Shown here piece after piece: positions 35,516-47,782 of a stretch of 64,000 bases of DNA. Made by a program: the position numbers and the translations under genes. Under the pieces are notes generated by a model. The model was not told the origin of the DNA, ran no database searches, and worked only from the letters and a program-made list of their open reading frames with translations. Positions within the stretch are counted from its first letter, which is position 1, and every line of letters starts with the position of its first letter. Origin of the DNA: Cephalotus follicularis (lineage: Eukaryota > Streptophyta > Magnoliopsida > Oxalidales > Cephalotaceae); contig BDDD01000552.1 in NCBI GenBank assembly GCA_001972305.1, positions 214,458 through 278,457 on the forward strand. The letters are read 5' to 3'.

Positions 35516-36246
35516 AAGCATTTCACAGTGCAGGTCAAGCAATTACATATAATTACTTGATCAAATATATTTGTGTAAAATATACTTTTCCGTTCACAAG
35601 TTGTAATAAGTTGTAAAACTTAAAACAATACATTTCTCTGTCTTTGGAAATACTTCCCCAATCATTTTTAAAACATATACCATTATACATTTTCGCAAAA
35701 TACTTTGGTTTCATAATCAACCCTTTAAAACATTTCTCAGCCATTGGAAATACCTCCCCAGTCATTTCGAAAATATATAAATTCATGTAATGACAATTAT
35801 ACATTTTCGTACAAAATGATTATTCAATCATGCAAGCTTTTCAAAATGGTTATCACTCTTTGGAAATCAACCATAATGTATATCATAGTAATAATGCAAT
35901 CATATGCTCATAATACATCTAAGATCGTTTCTAGGGTCATTTCGGGTCTAACGGGTCCCATTTGAGCGAAATTCTACTGATCAGGGGGAAAGGCGTCGAT
36001 GTCCATCCGAAAGGAGTCGATGTCTTTATCATACCAGGGAGTATCAATACGCGAGTCTTGGTTTGGGAAGGTGAAATCCGACCTATTAACCCCTCATGAA
36101 ATCTAATATCACTCTCAAAACGTGTAAGGGATGCTACTGGTTAACAACAACATATCCAGAACATCAAATTGAAATCAAACAGGTGATTCCCAAGTGGCTA
36201 AAATGGCCATCCGAATGAACATTACGGTTTAACGATTTTCCCAGAA

Positions 36247-36333
36247 AAGGCGTCGATGTCAATCAAAAGACATCGATGTCTTTTACACATTCACACGAAG
36301 GCATCGACGTCTTTACAAAGGCGTCGATGTCTT
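36247..36333. repeat. ACRTCGAYGTCTTT motif cluster (family B)
   Basis: Four units such as GGCGTCGATGTC, AGACATCGATGTCTTTT and GGCATCGACGTCTTT. The ideal AAGACRTCGAYGTCTT is a 16-bp dyad. Other clusters of the same LTR are at 35989-36026 and 37081-37226. Confidence 0.88.
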
Positions 36334-37395
36334 CACAACCCAGAACGTCAGTACCACCATTTTAACACACCAAGCCATTAACAAATCCATCCTTTACACA
36401 ACAGATTTACGTATTCATGTAATAGTACGTGCACGATCAACTCAGTGTATCACAGTAACACCACAACATGTCCATAATCTCAATTCGATCATTAACATAC
36501 AATTCACCATGCCATTCATTAACTTGGAACTCAAAATGCATATATAAATCCATCACTTTCCCCTACCTTATTGTTCTAAGTTAGGAACCAGAAAGTCCAC
36601 CTCTTTAAGTTCCCAAGTTCTGGCTTCTAGCAGCTCCAAGGTTCCTCAGCAACTGCCACCCTCGAGCTCCAATCTTCCAGCTTATTCCAAGCTCAATAAT
36701 GGCACACACACACACTGTTTTATTCCTTCTCTTTCTTCTGGTGTTATAAAACGAGAGAGATAAGTGGGGAGGGTTGTTTTTATGCAGATGGCTCCTACCT
36801 AACCTCCTCCTTCTGCCATATAACAGGCCCGCTCGTGCTCTCTCCCACTTCCAGGTTTTCTGCATTTCTTTTTGTTTTCTAATCTTCCTTTTGCAGGTTG
36901 CATGTTAGGATGGCATAATTCCTTGCATGTTCCATGTGAGGGTAGGTTTGTGTGCACCTGGTCAGTACACCAGCATGCTCAACACGTCAAAACGCACTCG
37001 AAAAGGCATTAGGTAAAGCCTTTAAACAATTCTCCTTGCATGTTACTCTGCCAGCGAAAAAGCTCGATAGACGTTCCTACAAAGGCGTCGACATCTTTAC
37101 TTAGACGTCGAAAATCTTTTCTATTTTTGTAAGAAGGTGTAGATGCCTTCTCCCAAAGTCGACGTGCATGCCCGTGTACCTCGATCTCTAAAGGCGTCGA
37201 CGTCTTTCCAAAGCCATCGATGTCTTTGTCCCAGAACAGCGCCGTTTCAAGTTTAAGATACTCATCCCATTTCCAAGTCCATAACTAGGGTTTGCAAGCA
37301 TCTTTTGAGTCCAAAACTCAACATTCTCATTAAATCAAGTTTAATGATACATCATAATTTGAATTATTACATCATGAAAAATACTGGGCGTTACA

Positions 37396-37477
37396 CAGCC
37401 GACTGTCACAGGGGAGCAGTCGACTGCCTGATGCGTGTTGTGGACAATTGATTGGCCAATGCATCCAGTCGACTGGA
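37396..37477. repeat. AGTCGACT-type motif cluster (family A, plus copy)
   Basis: CAGCCGACTG, GCAGTCGACTGC and CCAGTCGACTGG within 82 bp; a fourth unit has decayed to ACAATTGATTGG. Upstream units at 34653-34690 were split off by insertion of LTR B, so B landed inside this motif cluster. Confidence 0.88.
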
Positions 37478-38107
37478 TCGGTACAGAACAGGTGTCTGTG
37501 CAAGCCTGTGTGACTGAATCAAAGGAGGATTGCATGGTGGGCAGGTGTCACATGAGAGAGGAGCTGCCAGAGCATGAAAAAAGGCATGCTTGCATGCCCT
37601 CTATCCTCCTTGCAATTTCAGACCTGCAACCTGCAAGAATCAAAAGAGAGAAAGGTGAGAAAGAGATAGAAAAGAGGAGAGAAAAGAAATGCATGTGTGA
37701 GAGAAGGGGAGTTAAAGACTCTGGCGAATTCAATGCCCTATATCAGCTGTGCATGAGCTGAGAAAGAGTGTTAGAAACATTGAAAATTGGAGAGAGTTAC
37801 TGGGATTATTGGGGCTTGCATTGCAGGATTGAGAGAGCTCAAAGAAGGAAGATTGAAGCTTTGGAGTTCTTTATTGAACCTGCTGGAATTGATAGATTGT
37901 TGTGGAAAAGGCTTTGGAAGCTTTAAAGAGAAAGATCAAACCCAATTGATCTTGGGATAGCGATTGAGGTAGGGGTAATGATATGTTATGGAAGATATAG
38001 TATGCATATCGTGTATGTCTATTTTCTGCATGATTACATGTGTTGAAATTGATTGGAAATTGAACTAGAATTGCATGACCTGCTACTGCCTGCATTTTCT
38101 AGGCAGA

Positions 38108-38221
38108 AGCAGTCGACTGCTCTTCATGGCAGTCGACTACTCAACCTATCCATTGGACTGCCAAGGCAAAGCAGTGACTACTCAACCAAGGCAGTCAGCT
38201 ATTCTTGAAGGCAGCCGACTG
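38108..38221. repeat. Second AGTCGACT-type cluster (family A, plus copy)
   Basis: Six units, from GCAGTCGACTGC through AGTCGACTAC and the decayed TTGGACTGCC and AGTGACTAC to CAGCCGACTG. It corresponds to 50267-50381 and, reversed, to 9431-9543. Confidence 0.88.
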
Positions 38222-39557
38222 TTCTGGGTAAATTTACTGATATAAGTCCTTTTAAGGCCTCAATTTGGAATGTAATTAACTTGGCCTTCATATGGATGAT
38301 TAGAACAGTCTATCCTGGCCTCATATACAGTTACATTTCAAGATTAAACAATGTACGCACTTCTAGCGAAAGTTGCATACGAATGACTATGAAATGCTAT
38401 TGTCTTGTGATTCCTTGAATTACTACTGCCTTAAATTATTGTTACTGTATATGTTACCTCACATTAGTATATACCAATGACTGTTATAAACCTACTGTTT
38501 TCATGTTCCAAAGGTGGAACAACTATGTGCTATATACACAATACGTGATATTATCCTATCATTTTCAAATGAACACTTCCTACCTAAATAGAACTACTGA
38601 ATTTCCTCCTATATGAGAGGTACCTACTGTTTTATTTCCCAAACTGGAAACCACTACTGTACTGATATCGTTTTCCTCATATGAGATGTATGATCACTGA
38701 AATGGTATATGTTTCTAAAGAAACATCTTTTATATTTCATACTATTGATATATGTAATATCACTATTGAACTGCTTGAATTGTTTGTCTATGCTTACTAC
38801 CGTAGTTAGTGATGGAGGATATCATTAACTACGGATGTGATTCTGGGTGCCAGGAGTTGGCCAGAGCATCACCCAAACTGTCTGTATTGCAAATCTTATT
38901 TGTTAAACTACCCCCCAACGCCGGTAGTAAATGTTACCTACCTGTCATCTTCGGAGTGAAGGTGATAATTAGGTGGTGCATCGTTGGTACTAGGAGTTAG
39001 CGACCGGTGACACCCAACCACTGTATGAATTGATTGTACCCTTGTGCGGTATTCTTGCATATGTACTGTTTCTGGCCACTTGGCATGATTGCTTATATAT
39101 TGGCACAATTAAATGTTATTTTGATATAACTATCATACATGTTGCATTCGTATATTCCTTAGCATGCATTATCTTCCTACTTAGCCAAGTGAGGGCAACG
39201 GCTAACCCCTACAATTTCAGATTAAGCAAGGACGATCGGAGAATTACTGCTGAAGCTTGGAAAGCTTCTACCTTCGTCTTAAGGTTGTTTTTTTTTTGAT
39301 GTTGTACTGTATTTATAATTGAACGGTTCATACCTCGTTATGTTGTCTTTTCCTTATGTAAGGATAATTATTTGACTTATACACGCACGTAGTATGGGAT
39401 GCGTGTGGACGACTTGTGTTATATCTTGGCTTATTGACTGCTTCTGCATATTATTTAATGAACTGCTGAATGAAATGCTGGAATGTTATGTTTAATTCTG
39501 ATATCACCATAAATGCTTGTCTTGATGAATGGAACCGAATAACGGGGTGTGACAGCA

Positions 39558-39570
39558 TGGTATCAGAGCA
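39558..39570 (+). other. Primer-binding site of plus-strand family A element
   Basis: TGGTATCAGAGCA, 3 bp after the LTR end. It is a full match to the plant initiator tRNA-Met PBS core. It also shows what the minus-strand element at 8095-16722 lost. Confidence 0.9.
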
Positions 39571-39658
39571 TATTCCATATATGCTAGCTGGGAGAAGTTT
39601 CTTGGAAATTTGATTGAATTGTTTCCTAATGATTATGTCATTCCATATAGGAAACCGA

Positions 39659-42020
39659 ATGGATCTCCGAAGAGGAAGGAGGGGAAGGCGTAGAGCCGAA
39701 TAGGGGATCAATGCTCCACCAGTACCTGAAAATTTCCCGCAAATGAATGAAGGAGTGAATGTCCCTCCAGCACATGACGAACAGAGTAATTTTGATAACC
39801 TGGCTGATCTTTTCCGACAGCAGATGCAAGCAAATGCAGCGAATATGGAACAGATCCGGAAAATGTATGAGACTAACCGGGCATATCAGCAAGCACCTGA
39901 CGCTTGCCATGGTGGTGGTTTTGGCAGAGATTTGGAGCTGTTCATTAGACAGAATCCTCTAGCTTTCAATGGGGAACTGAATGCTACTATTGCCGAGCGG
40001 TGGATAAGAGACTTGGAGAAGATATTTGTTGTTCTGGAATGCACTGATGATCAGAAGCTCAATTTTGCTGTGTACCGCTTGTGGGGCGAGGCAACTTACT
40101 GGTGGGAGAGAACTGAAGCAAAATGGGAAGCCCGTGGACTTGACAGGACTTGGGACAGATTCCAGTCCGAGTTTCTTGATTCTTATGTACCGCAGATTGA
40201 GCGAGATCAATGGGAGACAGAGCTGATCGAGTTACGTCAAGGAGATATGATGGTAGCTCAGTACCAGACCAGATTTGTGGAACTGGCAAGACACACACCT
40301 TATCTTGTGGCGGGTGAGTCACGGATGATCCGTAGGTTCCTGAAAGGCCTTCGACCTGACATCCGATCCAAACTATTGATGTTGCAGCTGACCTCGTTTG
40401 TTTAAGTTGCTGAGACAACGATGATTTTGGAAGCCGATGCTAATGAGAGAAGGGCAGAACGGACTCGTACTAATCAATCGAGGGTCGTACAGTCACAAGG
40501 TCAGGGAAGCAATAATCCTGCTAAGTCAAACAAGTCTAATAACAGAGGGCAAGGTGGTTCTCAACGCACACGATCAAGGACACCTGGCTGGAACAGTCAA
40601 CAGAATGCAAGTGGATGTGCTTTTTGCGGTCGTCAGAACCATGATGAGACCGAGTGTTGGAAGAAGATGGGAAAATGCTTGAGGTGTGGTTCACAAGATC
40701 ACATGGTGAGTGATTGCCCAATGATGAGGGATCATGCACGCGGCCAACAGGGAAGTGCTGGTGCTAGTGGCAGTGTTACGGCGGCTCAACCGTGGAGAGA
40801 CACCGGAAAGGGGATTGTGAAAGGTAGGGTCTCCACCTTATCTAAAGATGATGTGCCAGAATCTACTACTATTGTAGGAGGTACTATTCATATATCTGGC
40901 ATATTAGCTCATGTGTTGATTGACCCTGGTCTGACGCATTCATTCATTGCATCTGAATTTGCTCGCAATTTACATGGTGTTACTTCTAGACTACCATATG
41001 TTTTGGAGGTGAGTACTCCTGCGGGTACTTGTCTTTTATCTGATACTGTTATGAAGGACTGTGAAATCGTGGTAGATGGAATTGAATTATCTGCTGACCT
41101 GATAGTGTTACCTATCCGAGATTTTGATGTAATCTTGGGGATGGATTGACTGTATGCTCATCATGCTTGTGTTGATTGCTACAACAAGATGATGACATTT
41201 TATCTGCAAGATGGGACTGAGTGCAAGTTTATCGGAGAGAAGAATGTTACTGCTCCGATCATTTCCTATACTCGAGCACAGAAATATCTCAAGCAATGAT
41301 GTGAAGGCTATTTGGCGTATGTTATTGATCATACGAAAGTTATGCCTTGTATTGATCAAGTGCCTGTTGTATGTGATTTTCCTGAGGTGTTTCCAGATGA
41401 ACTCATTTCGTTGCCACCGGAGAGAGATGTAGAGTTCAGCACTGAGTTATTGCCTGGAACTGCTCCGATATCCAGAGCACCATACCGAATGGCTCCTGCC
41501 GAACTGAAGGAGTTGAAAGTTCAACTGCAGGATTATCTTGACAAGGGTTTTATCAAACCGAGTGTGTCACCGTGGGGAGCACCGGTTCTGTTTGTGAAAA
41601 ACAAGGGTGGATCGAAGCGGCTATGCATTGATTACAGGCTGTTGAATCAGGTGACGGTAAAGAACAAGTATCCTCTGCGACATATTGAGGAGTTGTTTGA
41701 CCAATTGCAAGGCTCAACTGTATTCTCCAAGCTTGACCTGAGGACAGGTTATCATCAGTTGAGGATCAGAGAAGGTGATGTGGAGAAAACCGCATTTCGA
41801 ACCAGATATGGGCACTACGAATTTCTGATACTGCCGTTTGGTCTGACTAATGCTCCTACAGCCTTTATGTGTCTGATGAACAGAGTGTTCCAACCTTATC
41901 TTGATCTGTTTGTTGTGATATTCTTAGATGACATCCTGATCTACTCAGAGAGCGTTGAGGAACACATGCAGAACTTGAAGATTGTATTGCAGACACTGCG
42001 GAAGGAACAGTTGTACGCCA
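39659..42020 (+). pseudogene. gag-pol: Family A gag-protease-RT, truncated in RT
   Basis: A single frame from the ATG at 39659-39661 with stops at 39701, 40403, 41147 and 41297 and no frameshift. Order: basic N-terminus (MDLRRGRRGRRR); gag core (RDLEKIF, WWERTEAKWEARG, RFVELARHTPYL, RFLKGLRPDI); two CCHC knuckles, CAFCGRQNHDETEC from 40616 and CLRCGSQDHMVSDC ending near 40712; an aspartic protease with DPGLTHSFI near 40920 and VILGMD near 41130; RT with [11 protein letters not shown] and the FLDD motif near 41925. Gag and pol are fused in one frame, as in Tekay/Del chromoviruses. The frame breaks at 42017-42021 in mid-RT, where a C/E fragment joins. RNase H, integrase, PPT and 3' LTR are absent. 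Confidence 0.92.
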
Positions 42021-42661
42021 ACAGACTCATACGCCTCAAATGGATCCATACCTTACCCTCAGGATATATATAGAGAGAGACACCATAGACCGATCACACC
42101 GCTACAGTAGGTGTCATGTATTCCGTGCCAAAGTACATGCCTATGATACCTCATAGGTAAGCATAACTTTGTATGTCATTATGCCAAAATATTGTTTTAC
42201 TCTAAAAACAATTTAAAACATAAACAAATTTTCCAAACAATTTCTGAACATATATGAAATCATAATCATATCCGTATCCAAAAATTATCTTACTTCCAAA
42301 AGTGAAAGTCATGTTCGTTTAATCAAAATCAACATACTTTCAAAGGTGAAAGTCATACCAGTTGAATTAACGTACTTTCGATAGTGAAAGTCATGCTCAA
42401 TTTATAAAATCAGTAATATTTAACTGTATTCATAAAGTTAATGAAACAGACTTTATAAAACCGATATAAGTATCCAATAACGAATAATCCGTACATATTC
42501 ATAAACAAAAAGGAGTATCAAATAACGAAGAGTCCGTACTAAAAGCAATATTGAATCCATTTCAATAAAATCAGAGAATAGCAAAGAACGAGAAATATCC
42601 ATACCTTAGCGGTTCAAAATCTAAACAAATCCAAATACGAATCAAAAGCACTCTTGTAACT
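42018..42661 (-). mobile_element. Second fragment of LTR C with the tip of element E
   Basis: Bases 42024-42661 align with 27565-28201 of solo LTR C (beginning GACTCATACGCC). The six bases before it, CCAACA, are the terminal bases of element E, just as E borders GACTC in the first copy. So this is a copied piece of the C/E nest joined to RT through the shared GCCAA. It ends at 42661, where C copy 1 continues differently. Confidence 0.75.
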
Positions 42662-42901
42662 GTTCACTGGTAAAAAGAATGTTTTAAAATTTATAGCCGC
42701 AAGTGCACGGATCATGCAGTAATGGGTCGAACACAGGGAAACGTTAAACTAGTTATAATTTATTCAACCCACTCGAATCAAATAGGCTACAGACTAAGAC
42801 GGAATTCAAAGAGGTAATTTTATTTATATAGTTTTTTTTATATATAGGTCTTAGCCTTTTAAGCTTTCTATAAGGTCCATGTAGCGAGCTTTCGACCAGT
42901 T
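42662..42901. mobile_element. Possible Athila-type LTR scrap
   Basis: It contains ATAGCCGCAAGTGCACGGA followed by GGGTCGAACACAGGGA, a combination I associate with LTRs of Athila/Tat gypsy elements. It would fit the Athila pol remnant at 44993-47143, with LTR B inserted between. It is too short to be sure. Confidence 0.45.
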
Positions 42902-43062
42902 TGTAACGCCCGGTATTTTCCTGAATGTAATATTCCATTTATGATATAATTTTAAATTGGATTAATGAGAATGTTGAGTTTTTGAACTCAAGGTATGCTT
43001 AAAACCCTATTTATGGTCTTGGAATTGGAATGTGTATGTTAAAGTTGAAACGACAACGTTCT

Positions 43063-43222
43063 GGGGAAAAGACATCTACGACTTTTGTAAAGACGTCGAC
43101 GCCTTTGGGAGCCAGGGCACACGCGAAGGAAGGGACATGCACGTCGACTTTGGGAGAAAACATCGACACCTTCTTACCAAACTGGAAAAGACATCGACGT
43201 CTAAGGAAAAGACGTCGACGCC
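43063..43222. repeat. ACRTCGACGTC motif cluster (family B copy 2)
   Basis: About six units, such as AGACGTCGACGCCTTT, ACGTCGACTTTGG and AGACATCGACGTC. GACGTCGACGTC would be a perfect 12-bp palindrome. Further units are at 43967-43997 and 44216-44343. Confidence 0.88.
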
Positions 43223-44215
43223 TTTGTAAGAATGGACAGCACGTTCTTCGTCGGCAGAAATACATGTGGGGAGAATTGTTTAGAGGCTTACCTAACGCCT
43301 TTTCGAGTGCGATTCGACGTGTTGAGCATGTCTGTGTACTAACCTGAGGCACTAAAACCTAACCTCACATGGAACATGCAAGGATTATGCCATCCTAACA
43401 TGCAATCTGCAAAGGAAGAATAGAATATGAAAAGAATATGCAGAAAGAGAGAAAGTGGGAGAGATCTCGGGTGTGGTTGTTAGAAGACAGAAGAAGTGTG
43501 TTAGGTAGGAGGAATCTGCTTAATACCAACCCTCTCCACTTCTCTCTCTCATTTTATAACACCAGAAGAAAGAGAGAAAGAAAAACCAGTGAGTGTGTGT
43601 GCCATTGGAGCTTGGAGCTTGGAGCTTGGACCTTGGAATCACTGGTGTAGCTTCAGGATGGACCTAGAGAGGCTGCTGTGAACTGTTTGGATACTAAAAG
43701 AGGTGGACTTTCCAGTTCCTAACTTGGAACAACAAGGTAGGGGAAAGTGATGGATTTATATGTGCATTTTAAGTTCTAAGTTAATGTATGGCATGGTGGA
43801 TTGCATGTTAATGATTGGATTGAGATTATGGACTTGTTGAAGTGTTACTGTGATACACTAAATTGATCTTGCATGTATGATTACATGAAATTCTGTATGG
43901 GAATGTATTTGAATTTGCCTGGCGTGTTAAAACCGTGAAAACCCCGTTCTGTGTTGTAAAAGACATCGACGTCCTTGTAGAAGACGTCGACTTCTTTTCT
44001 GGGAAATCATTGAACTGTGATGTTTACTTCAGATGGCCATTTTAGCCATTTGGAATTACCTGTTTGGTTTTGGGTTGATGTTATGGTTGTATATATTTTT
44101 AACCAGTAGCATACCCTATACGTCTATGGAGTAAGATTCATTTATATGATGGATTAAAAGGTTGGGTTTTACCCCTTAGGATCAAAGCTGCGAACTGGTA
44201 CTCCCTGGTATGAAA

Positions 44216-44343
44216 AAGACATCGACGTCTTTGTAGAAGACATCGACGTCTTTGGTCCAGAAAAGCCTAGGAACATTTGTGCATAGAACTGACGCTTTAG
44301 GCTAAAAGACATCGACGCCTTAAGGAATGACATCGACGTCTTT
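44216..44343. repeat. AGACATCGACGTCTTT cluster (family B copy 2)
   Basis: Four units: two almost identical AAGACATCGACGTCTTTG motifs 21 bp apart, then AGACATCGACGCCTT and TGACATCGACGTCTTT. This is the best-preserved set of family B units. Confidence 0.9.
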
Positions 44344-44825
44344 CCTCCTGGATAGTACGAATTCGTTGAATAAGAACCGCTAGACCCGAAATGACTTTAG
44401 GAACGAACCTAGATGCATTCTGAGCATATGTTTGCACTGTTACTGTGATTGCATTATGGTTGCTTTCCTAAAAGCGTTAACCATTTTGAAAAGCTCGCAT
44501 GATCATTACGATCATTTGTATACGAAAATGCATATTTGCCAACATCTGAAATTACATATTTTCGAGATAAATGGGGAAGTATTTCCAATGACACGTTTTA
44601 AAGGTTTGATTATGAAACCAAATGTAATTTGCGAAAATGTATGATTTACGAATGTATATATATTTTTGAAATGATTGGGGAAGTATTTCCAAAGATAGAG
44701 AAATGTATTGTTTTAAGTTTTGTAACTTACTACAACTTGTGAAACGGAAAAGTATGTTTTAAACAAATATATTTTGATCAAGTAATTATATGTAATTCCT
44801 TGACTTGTACTTGAATTGCTTGTGC

Positions 44826-44975
44826 TTGCTGATTATTGGCCACCGTGCTAATAACTTGTGATTATTAGCCACCGTGCTAATAACTTGTTGATTATTAGCC
44901 AACGTGCTAATAACTTGTTGATTACTCGCCACTGTGCTAGTAACTTGCTGTTGGTTTAGCCGCCGTGCTAAACAA
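44826..44975 (+). repeat. Hairpin minisatellite, about five units (family B copy 2)
   Basis: Units of about 32 bp on GATTATTAGCCACCGTGCTAATAACTTGTT, each able to fold (TTATTAGC with GCTAATAA). There are two more units than in the solo LTR copy, so the array changes length. Confidence 0.82.
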
Positions 44976-44992
44976 CTTATTGAACTTGCTCC

Positions 44993-47143
44993 CGTCCATG
45001 GCCTCTTTCAGCGGTGCAGTCGGAAGCTCTAAAAATTTCTTCAATCTTTGCCCATTTACTTTGAACACATCTTCAATACCTGGCTTACATATCTCAAAAA
45101 CACCATGTGAGAAAACATTTTTAACAATATATGGACCATCCCAACGAGTCCTCAATTTTCCAGGAAACAAATGTAAACGTGAATTATATTAAAGAACCTT
45201 GTCTCATACTTCAAAACTTTTTCGTAGAATCTGCGCATCATGAAAAGCCTTGGTCTTTTCTTTGGAAATCTTTGCATTGTCATACGCGTCATTTCGAATT
45301 TCTTCTAACTAGGATAATTGAAGTGCACGATGACTACCCGCGATGGAACGATCAAAATTTAAACGCTTAATGGCCCAATAGGCACGATGTTCAAATTCCA
45401 CAGGAAGATGACAAGCTTTACCATAAACAAGACGGTAAGGAGATTGACCAAGATCGGTTTTGAAAGCGGTTCTATAAGCCCATAAAGCATCCACAAGTCG
45501 CGTGGACCAATCCTTTCTATTGGGGTTAACTGTTTTCTTGAGAATTTGCTTGATTTGACGATTAGATACCTCAACTTGCCCACTTGTTTGGGGATGATAT
45601 GGTGTGGCGAGCTTGTGAGTGATCCCATATCTTTTCATCAGTGCTTCAAAAGAACGATTACAAAAATGAGTACCTCTATCACTGATAATGGCACGTGGGG
45701 TGCCAAAACGAGGAAAAATATGCCCCTTGAGAAATTTAACAACTACGGAGTTGTCATTTGTTCGACAAGGAATCGCCTCAATCCACTTTGAAACATAATC
45801 AACAGCTAGAAGGATGTATAAGTTCCCAAACGAATTGGGAAATGGACCCATAAAATCAATACCCCACACATCAAAGATCTCGACCGTCAAAATCGGTGTC
45901 AAAGGCATCATATTTCGTTTCGTCGCACGGCCTAAAGCTTGACACGAGGCACAAGCCTTACAGTACTGAAATGCATCTTTAAAAATCGTCGACCAATAAA
46001 AACCACATTGTAAGACCTTAGCCGCTGTCTTGGTTGGGCCAAAATGTCCACCACATGCTTGATCATGACAAAAAGAGAGAATCGAGCGATGCTCGTGATC
46101 AGGAACACATCGTCACAAAATCAAATCCAGACATGCTTTAAAAAGATAAGGATCATCCCAATAAAAATGTTTAACTTGCGACAGAAATCTATGCCTTACT
46201 TGAACAGACCATTCGGAGGGTACATTTCCCGTAACAAGATAATTCACTATGTCCGCATACCATGGTTCCCTCTCAACGCGCAGAATGTGCTAATCGGGAA
46301 AACTCTCATTAATCAGACCATGGATCTCGGGAGGATTAGGAAGTCGAGATAGATGGTCGGCTACCAAATTCTCAGTTCCTTTCTTGTCGCGAATTTCAAC
46401 GTCAAACTCTTGAAGAAGTAGAACCCACCGGATAAGACGTGCTTTTGCATCCTTTTTGCTCATGAGATGCCGAATCGCAGCTTGATCAGTATACACGATG
46501 ACATGTGATCTTAAAAGATATGAACAAAATTTCTCAAGAGCAAAGACCACAGCTAAAAATTCCTTCTCAGTTGTCGTGTAATTCAATTGCGCATCGGAAA
46601 GGGTCCTACTAGCGTAATAAATGACGTGTGGTAGTTTATTCATTCTTTGTCCGAGAACAGCTCCAATGGCACTATCGGAAGCATCGCACATGATCTCAAA
46701 AGGCTCAGTCCAAATGGGTGCCTGAATGATAGGAGCAGAAGTGAGCTCCTTCTTTAAGCGGTCAAATGCTACAAGGCACTCATCAGAGAAAACAAAATCT
46801 CGATCCTTCGCAAGGAACGAAGTCAAGGGACTTGCGACCTTGCTAAAATCCTTGATGAACCTTCGATAAAAACCAACATGTCCGAGGAACGCTCGGATAT
46901 CTTTCACATTGCGAGGTGGAGGCAAATTCTTGATGACTTCAATTTTTGCCTTATCTACTTGAATTCCTTCTTTTGACACTATATGTCCAAGAACTATCCC
47001 CTTCTTCACCATGAAGTTGCACTTTTCCCAATTAAGCACTAAATTCTTCTCTCGACTTCTTTCGAGTACTAATTTTAGGTGATGAAGGCATTGAGAAAAG
47101 GAGGAACCATGCACAGAAAAGTCATCCATAAACACTTCAAGAA
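44993..47143 (-). pseudogene. pol: Athila-lineage RT (partial), RNase H and integrase
   Basis: One continuous minus frame with stops at 46290, 46113 and 45309 and at least two more near 45190. It begins in RT at the catalytic box ([11 protein letters not shown], joined to LTR G sequence at 47144). It continues through the RT thumb (VKNLPPPRN-like, [10 protein letters not shown]), RNase H ([40 protein letters not shown]), an integrase HHCC motif ([10 protein letters not shown] to CASCQ), and the DDE core ([28 protein letters not shown]). It ends at about 44993 in the C-terminal tail (WDGPYIVKNVF). The [11 protein letters not shown] and [15 protein letters not shown] blocks are typical of Athila. 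Both ends are cut, there is no gag, protease or LTR of its own, and it cannot be active. Confidence 0.92.
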
Positions 47144-47782
47144 TGTAGATAGAAGCTTTTATAGAACTTGATTTTCTTGAGGATTTGATCTTTGGGAGGC
47201 TTAGGATGATTGCTTGATATTTGAAAATGATCCTTGAAATTCTTTTTATACTAGGGGATTGGTAATACCTGTTTTGGATGATAATCAATGAGTTCCAATA
47301 GCTATTTTTGAACTAAAAAACACTTTTTCTGTCTGACTAGTCGACTACCCATGCCTATCAGCTGAAATTTAAAACAAACCGTTAAACGGTCAGTAGCTGA
47401 TGACATAGTCAATGTCTAGTTGACTAATAATCAACTACTAGTCGGCTAATCTAAAAGTAAAAGAGGCGTGTGTTTTTATGAATTCTGGAAGAAAGTTCTA
47501 ACAGATTGAAACGCACATCCTAGCTGATAGCTAGTCGACTACCAACGAGCTATCTCAGCTAAAGTTTGAGATACTTACAAGACAACCTTTTCGATGCTAG
47601 ATAAACATACCAAATACCTGTAAAAGCTTAGATAACATCTTTTTAAGCACATTTTAACACATTTAAAGCATTGATCAAGACATCACACGTATTTATAGCA
47701 ATGGTCAATTACATATCACATTTTGTTAATCATCGAAATACAAATTATGAAGAGTAAATGTATGGGGAGGCAAAAGTTAACA
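47144..47782 (-). mobile_element. Partial LTR G (copy 2)
   Basis: Aligns with 32285-32933 of the first LTR G, differing at a few percent of positions by eye. Its left part is replaced by Athila RT. The joint falls at AAGAATGTAGATAG, a sequence present in LTR G. TAGTCGACTA motifs are at 47335-47545. Confidence 0.85.

Larger units (their letters stand above)
34708..37395 (-). mobile_element. Solo LTR, family B
   Basis: TGTCACACCCCG (34708) to GGGCGTTACA (37395), with perfect target-site duplication CAGCC (34703-34707 and 37396-37400). No internal region. The minus orientation is inferred from the TGTAACGCCC start. A TTTTATAACACC box near 36748 (minus) is a possible TATA element, conserved in copy 2 near 43550. 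It contains ACATCGACGTCTTT-type clusters (35989-36026, 36247-36333, 37081-37226) and a hairpin minisatellite (35410-35515). Confidence 0.92.
34485..39554 (+). mobile_element. 5' LTR of plus-strand family A element, split by solo LTR B
   Basis: TGTAATAACCGC (34485) to GGGGTGTGACA (39554). Removing the nested LTR B (34708-37395) and its duplicated CAGCC leaves about 2.38 kb, the same as the solo copy at 49335-51712. The PBS follows directly. Motif clusters are at 34653-34690, 37396-37477 and 38108-38221. It is preceded by GTATG, the same target as the solo copy. Confidence 0.9.
42902..44992 (+). mobile_element. Truncated LTR B (copy 2)
   Basis: It starts TGTAACGCCCGG and aligns with the reverse of 34708-37395 up to about ACTTGCTCC (44992), where Athila integrase sequence begins; about 0.6 kb is missing. 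It contains ACATCGACGTCTTT-type clusters (43063-43222, 43967-43997, 44216-44343), a TATA-like TTTTATAACACC near 43550, and the hairpin minisatellite with five units (44826-44975). Small ORFs inside are not credible. Confidence 0.85.

Noticed and set aside
34708-37395. DNA transposon (MULE or hAT) between CAGCC repeats
   Set aside because: No terminal inverted repeats beyond TG/CA, no transposase, and the sequence matches another LTR with a gypsy-type TGTAACGCCC start.
43011-43352. 113-codon minus frame and 105-codon plus frame in LTR B copy 2
   Set aside because: Both read through the ACATCGACGTC repeats in opposite directions and are absent as open frames from the solo LTR B copy.
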